From assembly GCA_035403225.1 (NCBI GenBank), contig DAONET010000004.1, positions 53,444 through 117,443 of the forward strand: DNA of 64,000 nucleotides. The letters run 5' to 3'. The first letter of the stretch is position 1, and the number at the start of each line of letters is the position of its first letter. Position numbers and translations under genes: made by a program. The notes beneath the pieces are model-generated. The model ran no database searches, had not been told where the DNA came from, and worked only from the letters and a program-made list of their open reading frames with translations. Source of the DNA: DAIRDK01 sp035403225 (GTDB lineage: Bacteria; Bacteroidota; Bacteroidia; Bacteroidales; FEN-979). Below are positions 55,362-63,822 of the stretch, piece after piece.

Positions 55362-56252
55362 AGATACGGGTATCTTTTTCTGCCTGGTTACCACCCAAAC
55401 CCCCGAAAAGATGAGCAGGGCTGCCACGATCTTGATCCACGTAATCTTTTCTGCTCCGATGGAAACCGAACTGAAGGCGGCGATGAGAGGTTGAAGGTAA
55501 TTGTAGTAACTGACCACGCTGGGTGACACCCGTTTCAGCGCAAAATTGATAAAGAGATAGGCCAGGAAGGTACAGAAGATGACGATGAAGGCCAGAGATA
55601 TCCACGCCATGGGAGTGAAGGTGCCGAAATGGATAGAGAGCGCCGGTTTCACCGAGAAGGGGAGGATAAAGAGAAAGCCGAATAACGAAACCCATTTCAG
55701 GATCGTGGAGGTATGGTATTTCAGGGTGAGGGGTTTCAACACGACCAGGTAAAGAGCATAAAACACCATGTTCAGGACGATCAGCAGATTGCCGATGGAA
55801 GAGTGTTCGCCCGATCCGGCTGTCCGGCCGAAAAAGACCAGCAGCAAGGCTCCGGATGCGCCCAGCATGATGCCGAAAATTTTGTTCCGGGTGATTTTTT
55901 CCCCAATAAGAAAAAAAGCGAAAATCATCACCAGCACCGGGTTCAGTACATGGATGACCGAAGCATCGAAAGGAGTAGTGATGTTCAGCCCTTCATAAAA
56001 CAATCCCTGATTGAGCGCAAATCCCAACGCGCCGCAGATGGCGAGCTTCAACAGGTCTTTGCGATCGACCTTTTCATGAACGAACAACTTTTGAAAACCC
56101 CAGAATAAAACAAAACCCCCAAGCAGCCGGATAAAAATCAACTGCATGGGGGTTAAGAACTCAGGCATCATGCTCTTCGCGACGACGTAATGCAATCCGA
56201 AGATCAGCGTTATGCCGATAAGGGAGAGATGTGCCCGCTGGATCTGCGTCAT
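55335..56252 (-). CDS. EamA-family (DMT superfamily) transporter
   Basis: A 305-residue inner-membrane protein with ten hydrophobic helices in two homologous halves (about 8-140 and 155-292). Family marks include ALNQGLFYEGLNITTPFDASV in the first repeat and SPSVVSYYNYLQPLIAAFSS in the second. Members export amino acids or other metabolites; the substrate is unknown here. The start overlaps the stop of hsp20 by four bases, so the two are cotranscribed. Confidence 0.88.
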   Translation of the reverse strand: MTQIQRAHLSLIGITLIFGLHYVVAKSMMPEFLTPMQLIFIRLLGGFVLFWGFQKLFVHEKVDRKDLLKLAICGALGFALNQGLFYEGLNITTPFDASVIHVLNPVLVMIFAFFLIGEKITRNKIFGIMLGASGALLLVFFGRTAGSGEHSSIGNLLIVLNMVFYALYLVVLKPLTLKYHTSTILKWVSLFGFLFILPFSVKPALSIHFGTFTPMAWISLAFIVIFCTFLAYLFINFALKRVSPSVVSYYNYLQPLIAAFSSVSIGAEKITWIKIVAALLIFSGVWVVTRQKKIPVSSEQVTEGQ

Positions 56253-56674
56253 CCGATCTTAATCTCTTTCTTCGTGTCGATCCTGGCTTCTTCTCTCTTT
56301 GGAAGCGTGACTTTCAGGATCCCGCTTTCATAATCCGCTTTGATCTTCTCCATATCGATGGTCTTCGGAAGCGTGAAAGAACGGCTGAAAGAACCATAAT
56401 AAAACTCCTTGCGGGTATAGGTTTTGCTTTCTTCGTTCTTCTGATCCTCCATCTCGGCGGAAATCGTCAGAATACTGTTATCAAGACTGATCTTGAAATC
56501 ATCTTTTTTCAGGCCCGGAGCAGCAATATGCAACTCGAAAGAATCAGGGTTTTCTAAAATATTAGCTGCAGGATCGCAAGCCTTTTTCCCAAAGAAATCG
56601 GACAGGTCGTTATCGAAAAGGTTGGTGACCATATCGGCCAAGGGATTTCTGCTGTGCCATTTAATCATTGTCAT
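56249..56674 (-). CDS. Small heat shock protein, Hsp20/alpha-crystallin family
   Basis: A 141-residue ATP-independent holdase chaperone. The alpha-crystallin domain spans about residues 35-135: ELHIAAPGLKKDDFKISLDN, SRSFTLPKTIDMEKIKADYE and GILKVTLPKREE, with an IxI-like tail. It is preceded by a perfect AGGAGG eight bases before the ATG, which is unusual in this phylum and suggests strong translation. Overlaps the EamA gene downstream. Confidence 0.93.
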   Translation of the reverse strand: MTMIKWHSRNPLADMVTNLFDNDLSDFFGKKACDPAANILENPDSFELHIAAPGLKKDDFKISLDNSILTISAEMEDQKNEESKTYTRKEFYYGSFSRSFTLPKTIDMEKIKADYESGILKVTLPKREEARIDTKKEIKIG

Positions 56675-56682
56675 AATTTGGT

Positions 56683-56688
56683 CCTCCT
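56683..56688 (-). promoter_or_regulatory. Canonical Shine-Dalgarno (AGGAGG) of hsp20
   Basis: AGGAGG on the minus strand, 8 bases before the ATG at 56674. Most genes in the window have no such site. Confidence 0.75.
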
Positions 56689-56850
56689 ATTTTATTTTTT
56701 TGTTTTACGACCATTACTACTCAAATTTCAGACCACCGGCTGTAAAACCGAAAATAAAGCCAAAATGGCAGAAATCAATCAGAAAGCAGGACAATATGGC
56801 AAATATCTGTATAAAACCATCAAAAATCCCTTGACCGGATGACATACGTT

Positions 56851-58356
56851 TTATCCGCAATGCATATAGGTAGCGACCAGTTTGGCAATTTCCTTCTGGT
56901 TATCCTGGATGCTATGGCGGAGATCATGATCGTTGTATGATTTCAATTTCCGGATCAGTCCGTCGATGATCATGGGAGGAAAGATATTGCCAGCCTCGTA
57001 AATGGCCCGCTGTTCTTCCAGACAATCAGCTGATTGCCAACATGATACCGGAAGTTGCTGAAGGTCTTTCACGCGATGTTGGTGCTTTTCTTCGAAGATG
57101 TTCACATCCACGTATGTTTTTTTGGCATAATCGAGTGCTTCTTTCATTTCGAAGCCATGACGTGCGGCGACGGTCAATCCGGCGAGGAGGAGATACACAT
57201 CGGCGGAACCATCGGGGCAGCGGAACTCGACCGTCTGGCGGCTGTTGAAGGTTGCATCCGGTTCCTTTTCCAGGGGGTTGGCGTCGGTAAACATCTTGTA
57301 GCCGGCATCCCATCCGAGAGGAACGCGGACCAGAACCGAACGGTTGCGGTCGCCCCAGCATACATTGGTGGGTGCTTCCTGGTGAGGAACTAACCGGAAA
57401 TAGGAGGTGGGGATGGTGTTCCCGAAGGCGGTGAGCGAACGGGCCAGGTCGAGATAACCGGCAATCGCTTTTTTTGCCTGATCAGACAGCAGTTTGCCAT
57501 CTACCATCATGTTTTTGCCGTCTTTCACAAGGCGGGTATGGATATGCATGCCACTGCCTGCTTTCCCTGTAGTGATTTTGGGAGCTAAGGTCAGGGTTAC
57601 TCCGTACTTGTAAGCCAGGCTACGCAGCACCCACTTGGCAATGAGCAGCTGGTCGGCCGACTCTTCCACATTCACCGGCTGGAATTCAATCTCATTCTGC
57701 TCATAAGAGAGCCCGTCTTCCGTGAAATTACCTACTTCGGAGTGACCATATTTGATGGAGCCGCCGCAGCTTGCGATGGCTTCCATGGCTTCTGCCCGGA
57801 GACCTCCCCATTTACAGAAGGGATCGGATTCATGATAGCCGCGTTGATCAACAGCCTCAAATAACGGGTTCTTTTCGCTGATCACATAGTATTCGAGTTC
57901 ACCCATGGTGTAGAATTCCATGCCGGTTTTCTCTTTCAGCGACTGATGGGCTTTCTTCAGAATATATTCGGGAGAACTGGTAAAGGGCAGTCCGTCTTTA
58001 TCATAGAAAGAACAAAGGATATCCATCGTAGGGATGGTGGTAAAGGGATTTACAAAGGCAGTACGGAGCCGGGGAATGACATACAGATCCGATGAACCGG
58101 CTTCCACAAAATGCGGGAACAGGCTGGAACCGTCAACCCGTTCACCTCCGCTGAGTATGCTTTCGAGTTGATTTCGACTTTTGAGGATGAAATTTAATGT
58201 TTTCAATCGGCCATCGGCAGCAGGATAACGGAAGTTCACCATCTTGATGCCATTCGATTCAATAAAGCGGATCAGGTCAGCTTTGGTAAATTGTTGCGCG
58301 GGTTTTCCCAGAAACCAGATCAGGGGATTCGGGTCTTGAAATGGGGCTTCGTTCAT
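56851..58356 (-). CDS. glnA: Glutamine synthetase (type I-like)
   Basis: A 501-residue enzyme that joins ammonia and glutamate. The N-terminal beta-grasp domain (about 25-115) is followed by the catalytic domain with metal-binding Glu residues in GELEYYVIS and YEQNEIEFQPVN, the His motif GSGMHIHTRL, the substrate loop DRNRSVLVRVPLGW and EFRCPDGSADVYLLLAG. It is far shorter than type III enzymes (about 700 residues). I do not see a clear adenylylation-site Tyr motif. A TAACTTTG box lies 37 bases upstream, back-to-back with terC. Confidence 0.88.
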   Translation of the reverse strand: MNEAPFQDPNPLIWFLGKPAQQFTKADLIRFIESNGIKMVNFRYPAADGRLKTLNFILKSRNQLESILSGGERVDGSSLFPHFVEAGSSDLYVIPRLRTAFVNPFTTIPTMDILCSFYDKDGLPFTSSPEYILKKAHQSLKEKTGMEFYTMGELEYYVISEKNPLFEAVDQRGYHESDPFCKWGGLRAEAMEAIASCGGSIKYGHSEVGNFTEDGLSYEQNEIEFQPVNVEESADQLLIAKWVLRSLAYKYGVTLTLAPKITTGKAGSGMHIHTRLVKDGKNMMVDGKLLSDQAKKAIAGYLDLARSLTAFGNTIPTSYFRLVPHQEAPTNVCWGDRNRSVLVRVPLGWDAGYKMFTDANPLEKEPDATFNSRQTVEFRCPDGSADVYLLLAGLTVAARHGFEMKEALDYAKKTYVDVNIFEEKHQHRVKDLQQLPVSCWQSADCLEEQRAIYEAGNIFPPMIIDGLIRKLKSYNDHDLRHSIQDNQKEIAKLVATYMHCG

Positions 58357-58393
58357 AGCTTTGCGGTATTTTCAATTTTTATTAAACAATCCA

Positions 58394-58401
58394 CAAAGTT
58401 A
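58394..58401 (-). promoter_or_regulatory. -7 box (TAACTTTG) of glnA
   Basis: Full TAnnTTTG match on the minus strand, 37 bases before the ATG at 58356. It lies 11 bases from the terC box on the other strand, so the two promoters overlap. Confidence 0.5.
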
Positions 58402-58412
58402 GCAAATTTTCT

Positions 58413-58420
58413 TAATTTTG
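58413..58420 (+). promoter_or_regulatory. -7 box (TAATTTTG) of the terC-like gene
   Basis: Full TAnnTTTG match, 20 bases before the ATG at 58441. Supports that start over an in-frame codon at 58291 inside glnA. Confidence 0.5.
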
Positions 58421-58440
58421 AAGCCTTAAGCCCCGATCCA

Positions 58441-59532
58441 ATGCTTTCAAACATTCATGAGATCCTTTTCTTTGCCGGATTCCTGGTGGTCATCGGTTTA
58501 ATGCTGGCGATCGATCTTGGGGTTTTTGATAAAAAAAGCCATGACCTGAAATTCGGGGAAGCACTCACCTGGACGATTGTTTGGGTGGCTCTTTCTTTGA
58601 TCTTTTTCTTCCTCTTACGAAATTTTGGGAACGAATTGCATAACCTGCAGGACAAAGCAGAGGTTCAGCAAAAGGTCATGCAGTTTAAACATCCCATCAA
58701 GATTACCCCGGAGATGTCTTCCGAAGAGGCTATCAACATTTACAATAAAAACCTGTCGATGGAATACATCACCGGATACCTCATCGAGTATTCCCTTTCC
58801 GTCGACAACATCTTTGTGATGATCATGATCTTTCTCTCGTTCGGGATAAAGACCAAATATTACAAACGAGTACTATTATGGGGCATCCTGGGCGCGATCG
58901 TGATGCGGTTTATCTTCATCTTCTCCGCCAGCGCCCTTATCCAGCGGTTTGAATGGATCTTGTATCTCTTTGGCCTGCTGCTGATATTTGTCGGCTTTCA
59001 TATGGGATACGAATTCTATCAGGAGACCGTGAAACACAAAGCCCATAAAAAGAAAGATCCTCACGACCACTGGCTGGTGAAGGTCCTTTCCCGGATGTTC
59101 CGTGTCACCCGGGAAGATCATGGCGATCAGTTCTTTCTGATGCATGAGAAGCAGTTTTATATCACGCCGCTGTTTATCGTCATGGTGCTGATCGAATTTT
59201 CCGATGTGGTTTTCGCCGTCGATTCTGTACCGGCTGTCTTCTCGGTCACCCGCGACCCGTTTATCGTGTTTTTCTCGAACATCTTTGCGATTCTCGGTCT
59301 TCGCTCGCTGTTTTTCCTCGTGATAAACTTCATGGGGCTGCGTTTCCTGAAAGCATCCCTCGGCGTTTTACTGGTTTTTGTCGGGTTTAAAATGATCAGC
59401 GAGATGTTCTGGCCCCTTCCCTTTACCGTCAGTCAGAATCTGTTGATCCTGGGCAGTATCCTGGCAGCAGGTGTGATCCTTTCCTTCCTGTTCCCCGGAA
59501 AGAAACAACCCCCAACCGTCAATATTCAGTAA
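58441..59532 (+). CDS. TerC/Alx-family membrane protein
   Basis: A 363-residue protein with about eight helices. The start at 58441 is chosen because an upstream in-frame start would overlap glnA and precede the promoter. Family motifs with intramembrane acidic residues are YLIEYSLSVDNIFVMIMIF and VLIEFSDVVFAVDSVPAVF, followed by FSNIFAILGLRSLFF. Members are linked to manganese export (Alx/MntP-like) and tellurium resistance; metal ion transport is the best guess. A charged His/Lys-rich loop (KHKAHKKKDPHDH) sits between helices. Confidence 0.9.
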   Translation: MLSNIHEILFFAGFLVVIGLMLAIDLGVFDKKSHDLKFGEALTWTIVWVALSLIFFFLLRNFGNELHNLQDKAEVQQKVMQFKHPIKITPEMSSEEAINIYNKNLSMEYITGYLIEYSLSVDNIFVMIMIFLSFGIKTKYYKRVLLWGILGAIVMRFIFIFSASALIQRFEWILYLFGLLLIFVGFHMGYEFYQETVKHKAHKKKDPHDHWLVKVLSRMFRVTREDHGDQFFLMHEKQFYITPLFIVMVLIEFSDVVFAVDSVPAVFSVTRDPFIVFFSNIFAILGLRSLFFLVINFMGLRFLKASLGVLLVFVGFKMISEMFWPLPFTVSQNLLILGSILAAGVILSFLFPGKKQPPTVNIQ

Positions 59533-59534
59533 AC

Positions 59535-59557
59535 GGTTCTTCTTTGTGCCAACCGTC
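59535..59557. repeat. Weak inverted repeat between terC and meaB
   Basis: ACGGTT and AACCGT with a 12-base loop in the 89-base spacer between the convergent genes; could be a weak bidirectional terminator, but it lacks a T run. Confidence 0.25.
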
Positions 59558-59621
59558 CGGGCCTTGCTCAATTGGCTAAATGGTCAACTGTTGAAAGTAC
59601 TGTCTGTTGTTCCCCGGAGGA

Positions 59622-60713
59622 TCAGCTCCTGAACTTTTCCAGTAAGAGTTGTGCCGCGAGATAAGGACTCATCCGGTTCCCGTAGATCTCCGCGGTATAA
59701 TGGTCAATCAGCGCGCGAATGTCTTTACGGCCGTAAAACTGATGTCTCAACGCTTCGTCAATGACCTCGAACATGACTTGTTGTTCCTGGCTCATGCGCC
59801 GTTTATGAAAATGACCGTTATCCCTGGTGATGGTGCAATAGTCGCTGATGATATCCCACACGCGTGGTATCCCCATCCGGGTCTGTGCCGAGCAGATGTC
59901 CACCAGGGGGGTCCACCCCGTTTCCGAGGGTGGGAACAGATGAAGGGCGTTCCGGTATTCGGCGGCGGCCATCTTGGCCTTGTTCAGGTTGTCGCCGTCG
60001 GCCTTGTTGATGATGATGGCATCCGCCATCTCAATGATGCCGCGCTTGATCCCCTGCAACTCGTCGCCGGCGCCGGCCAGCATCAGCAGGAGGAAGAAAT
60101 CCACCATGCCGTGGACGGCGGTTTCCGATTGGCCTACTCCGACGGTCTCCACGATGATGACATCAAATCCGGCAGCCTCGCACAGGATGATCGTCTCCCG
60201 GGTTTTACGGGCAACGCCTCCCAGCGACCCTGCTGACGGGGAAGGACGAATGAAGGCCTGCGGATCGGTGGCTAACTCTTCCATCCGGGTCTTGTCACCC
60301 AGGATGCTCCCTTTTGAACGGGCGCTGCTGGGATCAATGGCCAACACCGCCACCCGGTGACCCTGCGACGTGAGATACTTGCCAAAAGCCTCAATAAAAG
60401 TGCTCTTCCCGACACCCGGCACTCCCGTAATACCCAACCGGATACCCGGAGCAATACTACCGCGGTGTTTCAGACATCCGGCAATCACCTCCTGCGCTTT
60501 ATCCTGGTGCTGCTTCAGCGAACTTTCTACCAACGTGATCGCACGGCTTAACAGTACCCTGTTGCCTGACAAAATACCGTCGATGAGTTCCCGGGCTCCT
60601 TCTGCACCTGCTTTTCTGCCTTTCAGTTTCTTCACCAACTCCTGGTTGATCTGGCCAGGTTCCGGAACTCCTTTCATAACATTCAAGGCCGTTTTTTCGG
60701 GATGTTTGATCAT
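59622..60713 (-). CDS. meaB: Methylmalonyl-CoA mutase-associated GTPase MeaB
   Basis: A 363-residue G3E GTPase that guards and loads cobalamin into methylmalonyl-CoA mutase. Motifs: P-loop GVPGVGKSTFIEAFG, LAIDPSSARSKGSILGDKTRM, VIIVETVGVGQSE (switch II) and INKADGDN (base recognition). The C-terminal dimerisation arm is present. It implies a B12-dependent propionate/succinate pathway although the mutase genes are not in the window. A TACATTTG box lies 43 bases upstream. Confidence 0.94.
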   Translation of the reverse strand: MIKHPEKTALNVMKGVPEPGQINQELVKKLKGRKAGAEGARELIDGILSGNRVLLSRAITLVESSLKQHQDKAQEVIAGCLKHRGSIAPGIRLGITGVPGVGKSTFIEAFGKYLTSQGHRVAVLAIDPSSARSKGSILGDKTRMEELATDPQAFIRPSPSAGSLGGVARKTRETIILCEAAGFDVIIVETVGVGQSETAVHGMVDFFLLLMLAGAGDELQGIKRGIIEMADAIIINKADGDNLNKAKMAAAEYRNALHLFPPSETGWTPLVDICSAQTRMGIPRVWDIISDYCTITRDNGHFHKRRMSQEQQVMFEVIDEALRHQFYGRKDIRALIDHYTAEIYGNRMSPYLAAQLLLEKFRS

Positions 60714-60756
60714 AATGACTAATGGTTGTGCAGACGTTCTTTCTGATCATCGCTGA

Positions 60757-60764
60757 CAAATGTA
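60757..60764 (-). promoter_or_regulatory. -7 box (TACATTTG) of meaB
   Basis: Full TAnnTTTG match on the minus strand, 43 bases before the ATG at 60713. Confidence 0.45.
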
Positions 60765-60869
60765 ATCCATTTTTTTGCACCCACCCGATAATTTATCGAA
60801 AGGAAAAATGTACCTTGCGGGCCTGGAATCGAGGGATTTACACGTATTTACTTACCGGACTACTATTTC

Positions 60870-62540
60870 ATGAAAGCCAAATTGCTGAACACAGGCTATA
60901 ACTATACCCTGCAACCTCTTACAAAAGATTTTACCAGTTTTCTGAAAGGGATCGCTATCCTGATGGTCATCCTGCACAATTACTACAAATGGGTGTTCCC
61001 GATAACAGGAGAGAATGAATTTTGGTTTACGGCCAATGCCATCAATAAAAGTATCAGCTTTTTTCTTTCCGATCCTCCGGAGTTTTTCAATGTCTTCTTT
61101 AATTTTCTCGGGTTCTACGGGGTTCAGGCGTTTATCGTGATCAGCGCTTACGGATTAACCCGCTCCTGGCAAAGCCGGCAACCGGGGTACGGACGGTTTA
61201 TCCTGCACCGGTTTGATAAGCTTTACCCTTCCTTATTTATCGCCTGCCTGCTTTATATCGTTTTCACCATCATCCGTTCCGAAAGGGTTCCCGGTCCCGA
61301 CATGCTGAAGGATTTACTGTGCCAGTTAGCGTTGATCCCGGGAAGACCGACAGCCATCAGCGGTCCCTGGTGGTTTTACTCGTTCATTTTTCAGTTTTAC
61401 CTGATCTTTCCTGTTCTCATGTGGATCAACCGGAAAGCCGGTGTCAAGGGGCTGGCAGGGCTGGTTATCATCGGATACCTGGTGACGATCTTCTTTTATG
61501 ACCCGATGCGCAAAACCGGTTTCAATCCCTATTCCCTCTTCATCGGTCACATGCCCGAGTTTTGTCTTGGCATCTGGCTGGCTGGTCGCGAACGCGTGAA
61601 AGTCCCGTATTGGGTGACTTTGCTCTCTCTGGCAGTGCTGATCTGCGGGAACATATACAAAACCGTATGGCCCTTCGCGAATCTTGCAGCGGCAATTTTG
61701 CTGATGGTTTCCATCAGCTATCTCTGGTCAAAAAGAGAGAAAATGAAGGGATTTACATCCATGATCATGTTCCTTGGAGGCATCTCGATGTATCTCTTCG
61801 CCCTGCATGGGATCTTCCGGAACCCCTTTATCAATATGGCCAATAACTATGGTTCGGTGTGGGCCTCCCTCCTGATCGCGCTGTTATTTATTGCCTTCTC
61901 GGCTGGTATGGCCTGGATGATCATGCATACCGAGAAAGGGATCAGAACCTGGATTGGCAGCCCGTCCAGGGTCGGATTCAAATATCTCCGTTTCTTCTTC
62001 CTCTTCATACTGGTTACCGGGAGTATGGCCTTGTTTTTCGTTCTCAATGACACCGGCCGCGAAAACATGAAGAAAGGCAGGGAGGTGATTTTTTCCAGGA
62101 CTGATGATTTTGAAAAACTGGAGCTTAAACAGAAACAGTTTGCGTGTACTGCCTTTTACAAAAGTGGGAAACAGGGTTTCTTTATCCCTGCCCTCAATCA
62201 TTTTTCTCCGAGAATTGAGGCTCAACCCTCGGGAGCTGACGCAAAAGACCTGTACGAGGTGGTTATCTCTGCATGGCTTTTCGCTCCCGATTCCATCGCC
62301 CAGGGACACCTTGCGCTGGAAGTGATTGATCGGTTCACAAAAAAGACCATTGACTGGAAGTCACAGTTCTTCCCCAGGGGGAAGTTCCCCATGGGAACAT
62401 GGATTCATGCCGAGTACCGGTATCAGGTTCCCAAGGAATTTCGCAGGACGGGATACCGCTACCGCACCTACGTCTGGAACAATGGTATCAGTGCCTTCTG
62501 TGTCGATGATCTTCACCTTGAACTCGTAGCGAAAAGATAA
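60870..62540 (+). CDS. Acyltransferase-3 family membrane O-acyltransferase with C-terminal beta-sandwich module
   Basis: A 556-residue protein. Residues about 18-400 form the ten-helix acyltransferase-3 domain, beginning DFTSFLKGIAILMVILHNYY with the conserved catalytic-type His, then FLGFYGVQAFIVISAYGL and GPWWFYSFIFQFYLIFPV. Such enzymes acylate sugars of surface glycans. Residues about 405-556 are a soluble module: DDFEKLEL, KSGKQGFF, WIHAEYRYQVP, TYVWNNGISAFCVDDLHLEL. This is the same module as in four proteins of the 19.5-40 kb locus. I infer that the enzyme serves the same polymer although it lies 20 kb away. Confidence 0.82.
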   Translation: MKAKLLNTGYNYTLQPLTKDFTSFLKGIAILMVILHNYYKWVFPITGENEFWFTANAINKSISFFLSDPPEFFNVFFNFLGFYGVQAFIVISAYGLTRSWQSRQPGYGRFILHRFDKLYPSLFIACLLYIVFTIIRSERVPGPDMLKDLLCQLALIPGRPTAISGPWWFYSFIFQFYLIFPVLMWINRKAGVKGLAGLVIIGYLVTIFFYDPMRKTGFNPYSLFIGHMPEFCLGIWLAGRERVKVPYWVTLLSLAVLICGNIYKTVWPFANLAAAILLMVSISYLWSKREKMKGFTSMIMFLGGISMYLFALHGIFRNPFINMANNYGSVWASLLIALLFIAFSAGMAWMIMHTEKGIRTWIGSPSRVGFKYLRFFFLFILVTGSMALFFVLNDTGRENMKKGREVIFSRTDDFEKLELKQKQFACTAFYKSGKQGFFIPALNHFSPRIEAQPSGADAKDLYEVVISAWLFAPDSIAQGHLALEVIDRFTKKTIDWKSQFFPRGKFPMGTWIHAEYRYQVPKEFRRTGYRYRTYVWNNGISAFCVDDLHLELVAKR

Positions 62541-62576
62541 TTTTCAGATTCGTTTTCAATATTCCTGCAAAAAGTG

Positions 62577-62584
62577 TAATTTTG
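62577..62584 (+). promoter_or_regulatory. -7 box (TAATTTTG) of tRNA-Lys
   Basis: Full TAnnTTTG match 11 bases before the tRNA 5' end, the right distance for a transcript that starts just upstream of the tRNA. Confidence 0.5.
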
Positions 62585-62595
62585 CAGCCGCAAAC

Positions 62596-62668
62596 CTCTC
62601 CGTAGCTCAGTTGGTAGAGCAATTGACTCTTAATCAATGGGTCGCAGGTTCGAGCCCTGCCGGGGAGA
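62596..62668 (+). tRNA. tRNA-Lys (anticodon CTT)
   Basis: All four stems fold by eye: acceptor CTCTCCG with CGGGGAG (one T-G wobble), D stem GCTC/GAGC, anticodon stem ATTGA/TCAAT with loop CTCTTAA (anticodon CTT), and T stem GCAGG/CCTGC with loop TTCGAGC. The discriminator base is A. The 3' CCA is not encoded. Confidence 0.96.
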
Positions 62669-62674
62669 CAAGAT

Positions 62675-62731
62675 AAATGCGAAATGTGAAACGTGAAGTG
62701 CAATAATCTTCAGACATCACATTTCGCATTT
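62675..62731. repeat. Long perfect inverted repeat downstream of tRNA-Lys
   Basis: AAATGCGAAATGTGA at 62675-62689 pairs perfectly with 62717-62731, 15 bp with a 27-base loop that itself contains related words (GAAACGTGAAGTG). It begins 6 bases after the tRNA. There is no clear T run, so it is not a classical terminator; it looks like a mobile-type or family palindromic repeat. The rest of 62732-62865 shows nothing I can name. Confidence 0.6.
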
Positions 62732-62865
62732 TGCGTTTCAGACCCGGGTCTCCATTTTTTGATCAGGATGGAAAATATACTCCGAAGCAGGATCGGCATC
62801 GTTCAAAAATGAATTTCATCGAAGAAACCATTCCATAATATCTCCCAAATCAGTAATTTTGCTTT

Positions 62866-63636
62866 ATGAACAAGTCATCAGGAATCGTCAGAAATTTATT
62901 CGGATTTTCCTTAATTGCATTACTTTTCTGCTTTGCAAGCTGTAATAAGGAATCCGATACAGAACCAAACACTCCCAGGTCGCTCCAGGTCTGGCTTCAT
63001 CGCGTAAATACAATCCCGAAGGCACAACTCTTTCGCACAGCATATACCGGGTTTGAACTGGATGTCCATTATGACACAACCGTCCGCACGTTTATTGTTA
63101 AACACGATGCATCTGACACCTCCACGTTAACGCTTCCCGTTTGGTTTAGTGCCATAACAGATCCCTCCGGTCTCGGATATTGGCTCGATTTCAAAAACCT
63201 CGATGCATTTAACAAAGATGCTGCCCTCGCTGAATTGTTAAAGATCCGCAACGAATTTGGACTGACAAAGAACATCATCGTCGTCGAATCATCTAATCCC
63301 GTAGCCCTGATTCATTTTGATACCCTTAATTTCCGGACCAGTTTCTATATTCCTTGTTTCGACCCGACTGGCCTGACCCAGGAGGAACAACAGACCTACG
63401 CAGATTTTATCTCTTCACATATCACCGAAAGCAGTATCAAAACAATCTCCGGTTACTATATACAGCATGGGTTTATGAACGAATGGTTCCCATCTATGAA
63501 TAAACTGCTGTGGTACCTCGATTCATTTGATCCGGCTGTTAAGGATTCCATCATCACCGAAACCCGGAAAGATCAGAGCGTCGAGGTATTGCTTGTCGCT
63601 GAAAATTTCTTCAAAGACACAGGCATCGGGAAATAA
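62866..63636 (+). CDS. Lipoprotein with GDPD/menorin (FAM151)-like TIM-barrel fold
   Basis: A 256-residue lipoprotein; the signal peptide ends FCFASC (lipidated Cys26). The mature protein reads LQVWLHRVNT, GFELDVHYDTTVRTFIVKHD, YWLDFKNLDAFN and NIIVVESSNP, which follow the order of glycerophosphodiester phosphodiesterases and their menorin relatives: an HR near the first strand, ExD on the second, HD on the third and an acidic strand after. The two catalytic His positions are therefore present. It may cleave a phosphodiester in the cell envelope; the substrate is unknown. No operon partner is visible. Confidence 0.6.
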   Translation: MNKSSGIVRNLFGFSLIALLFCFASCNKESDTEPNTPRSLQVWLHRVNTIPKAQLFRTAYTGFELDVHYDTTVRTFIVKHDASDTSTLTLPVWFSAITDPSGLGYWLDFKNLDAFNKDAALAELLKIRNEFGLTKNIIVVESSNPVALIHFDTLNFRTSFYIPCFDPTGLTQEEQQTYADFISSHITESSIKTISGYYIQHGFMNEWFPSMNKLLWYLDSFDPAVKDSIITETRKDQSVEVLLVAENFFKDTGIGK

Positions 63637-63822
63637 CCGGCAGTATTCGACCTTACTATAAGTTCTGCAGCTACAGCTCAGGTTAAGGGTTAACAAGGGA
63701 CTCGACCTGCACTCCGGAAATAGCATTGATCATCCAAGTCGGCAGGATTGATGAGGGAACTTCTTCTTATACTTCGGATATTGAATTCACTATCCTCGTT
63801 CACGTTAGCATGCGCGTTTTAT

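Noticed and set aside
58291..58440. 50-codon N-terminal extension of the TerC-like protein
   Set aside because: It overlaps glnA and lies upstream of the promoter box at 58413-58420.
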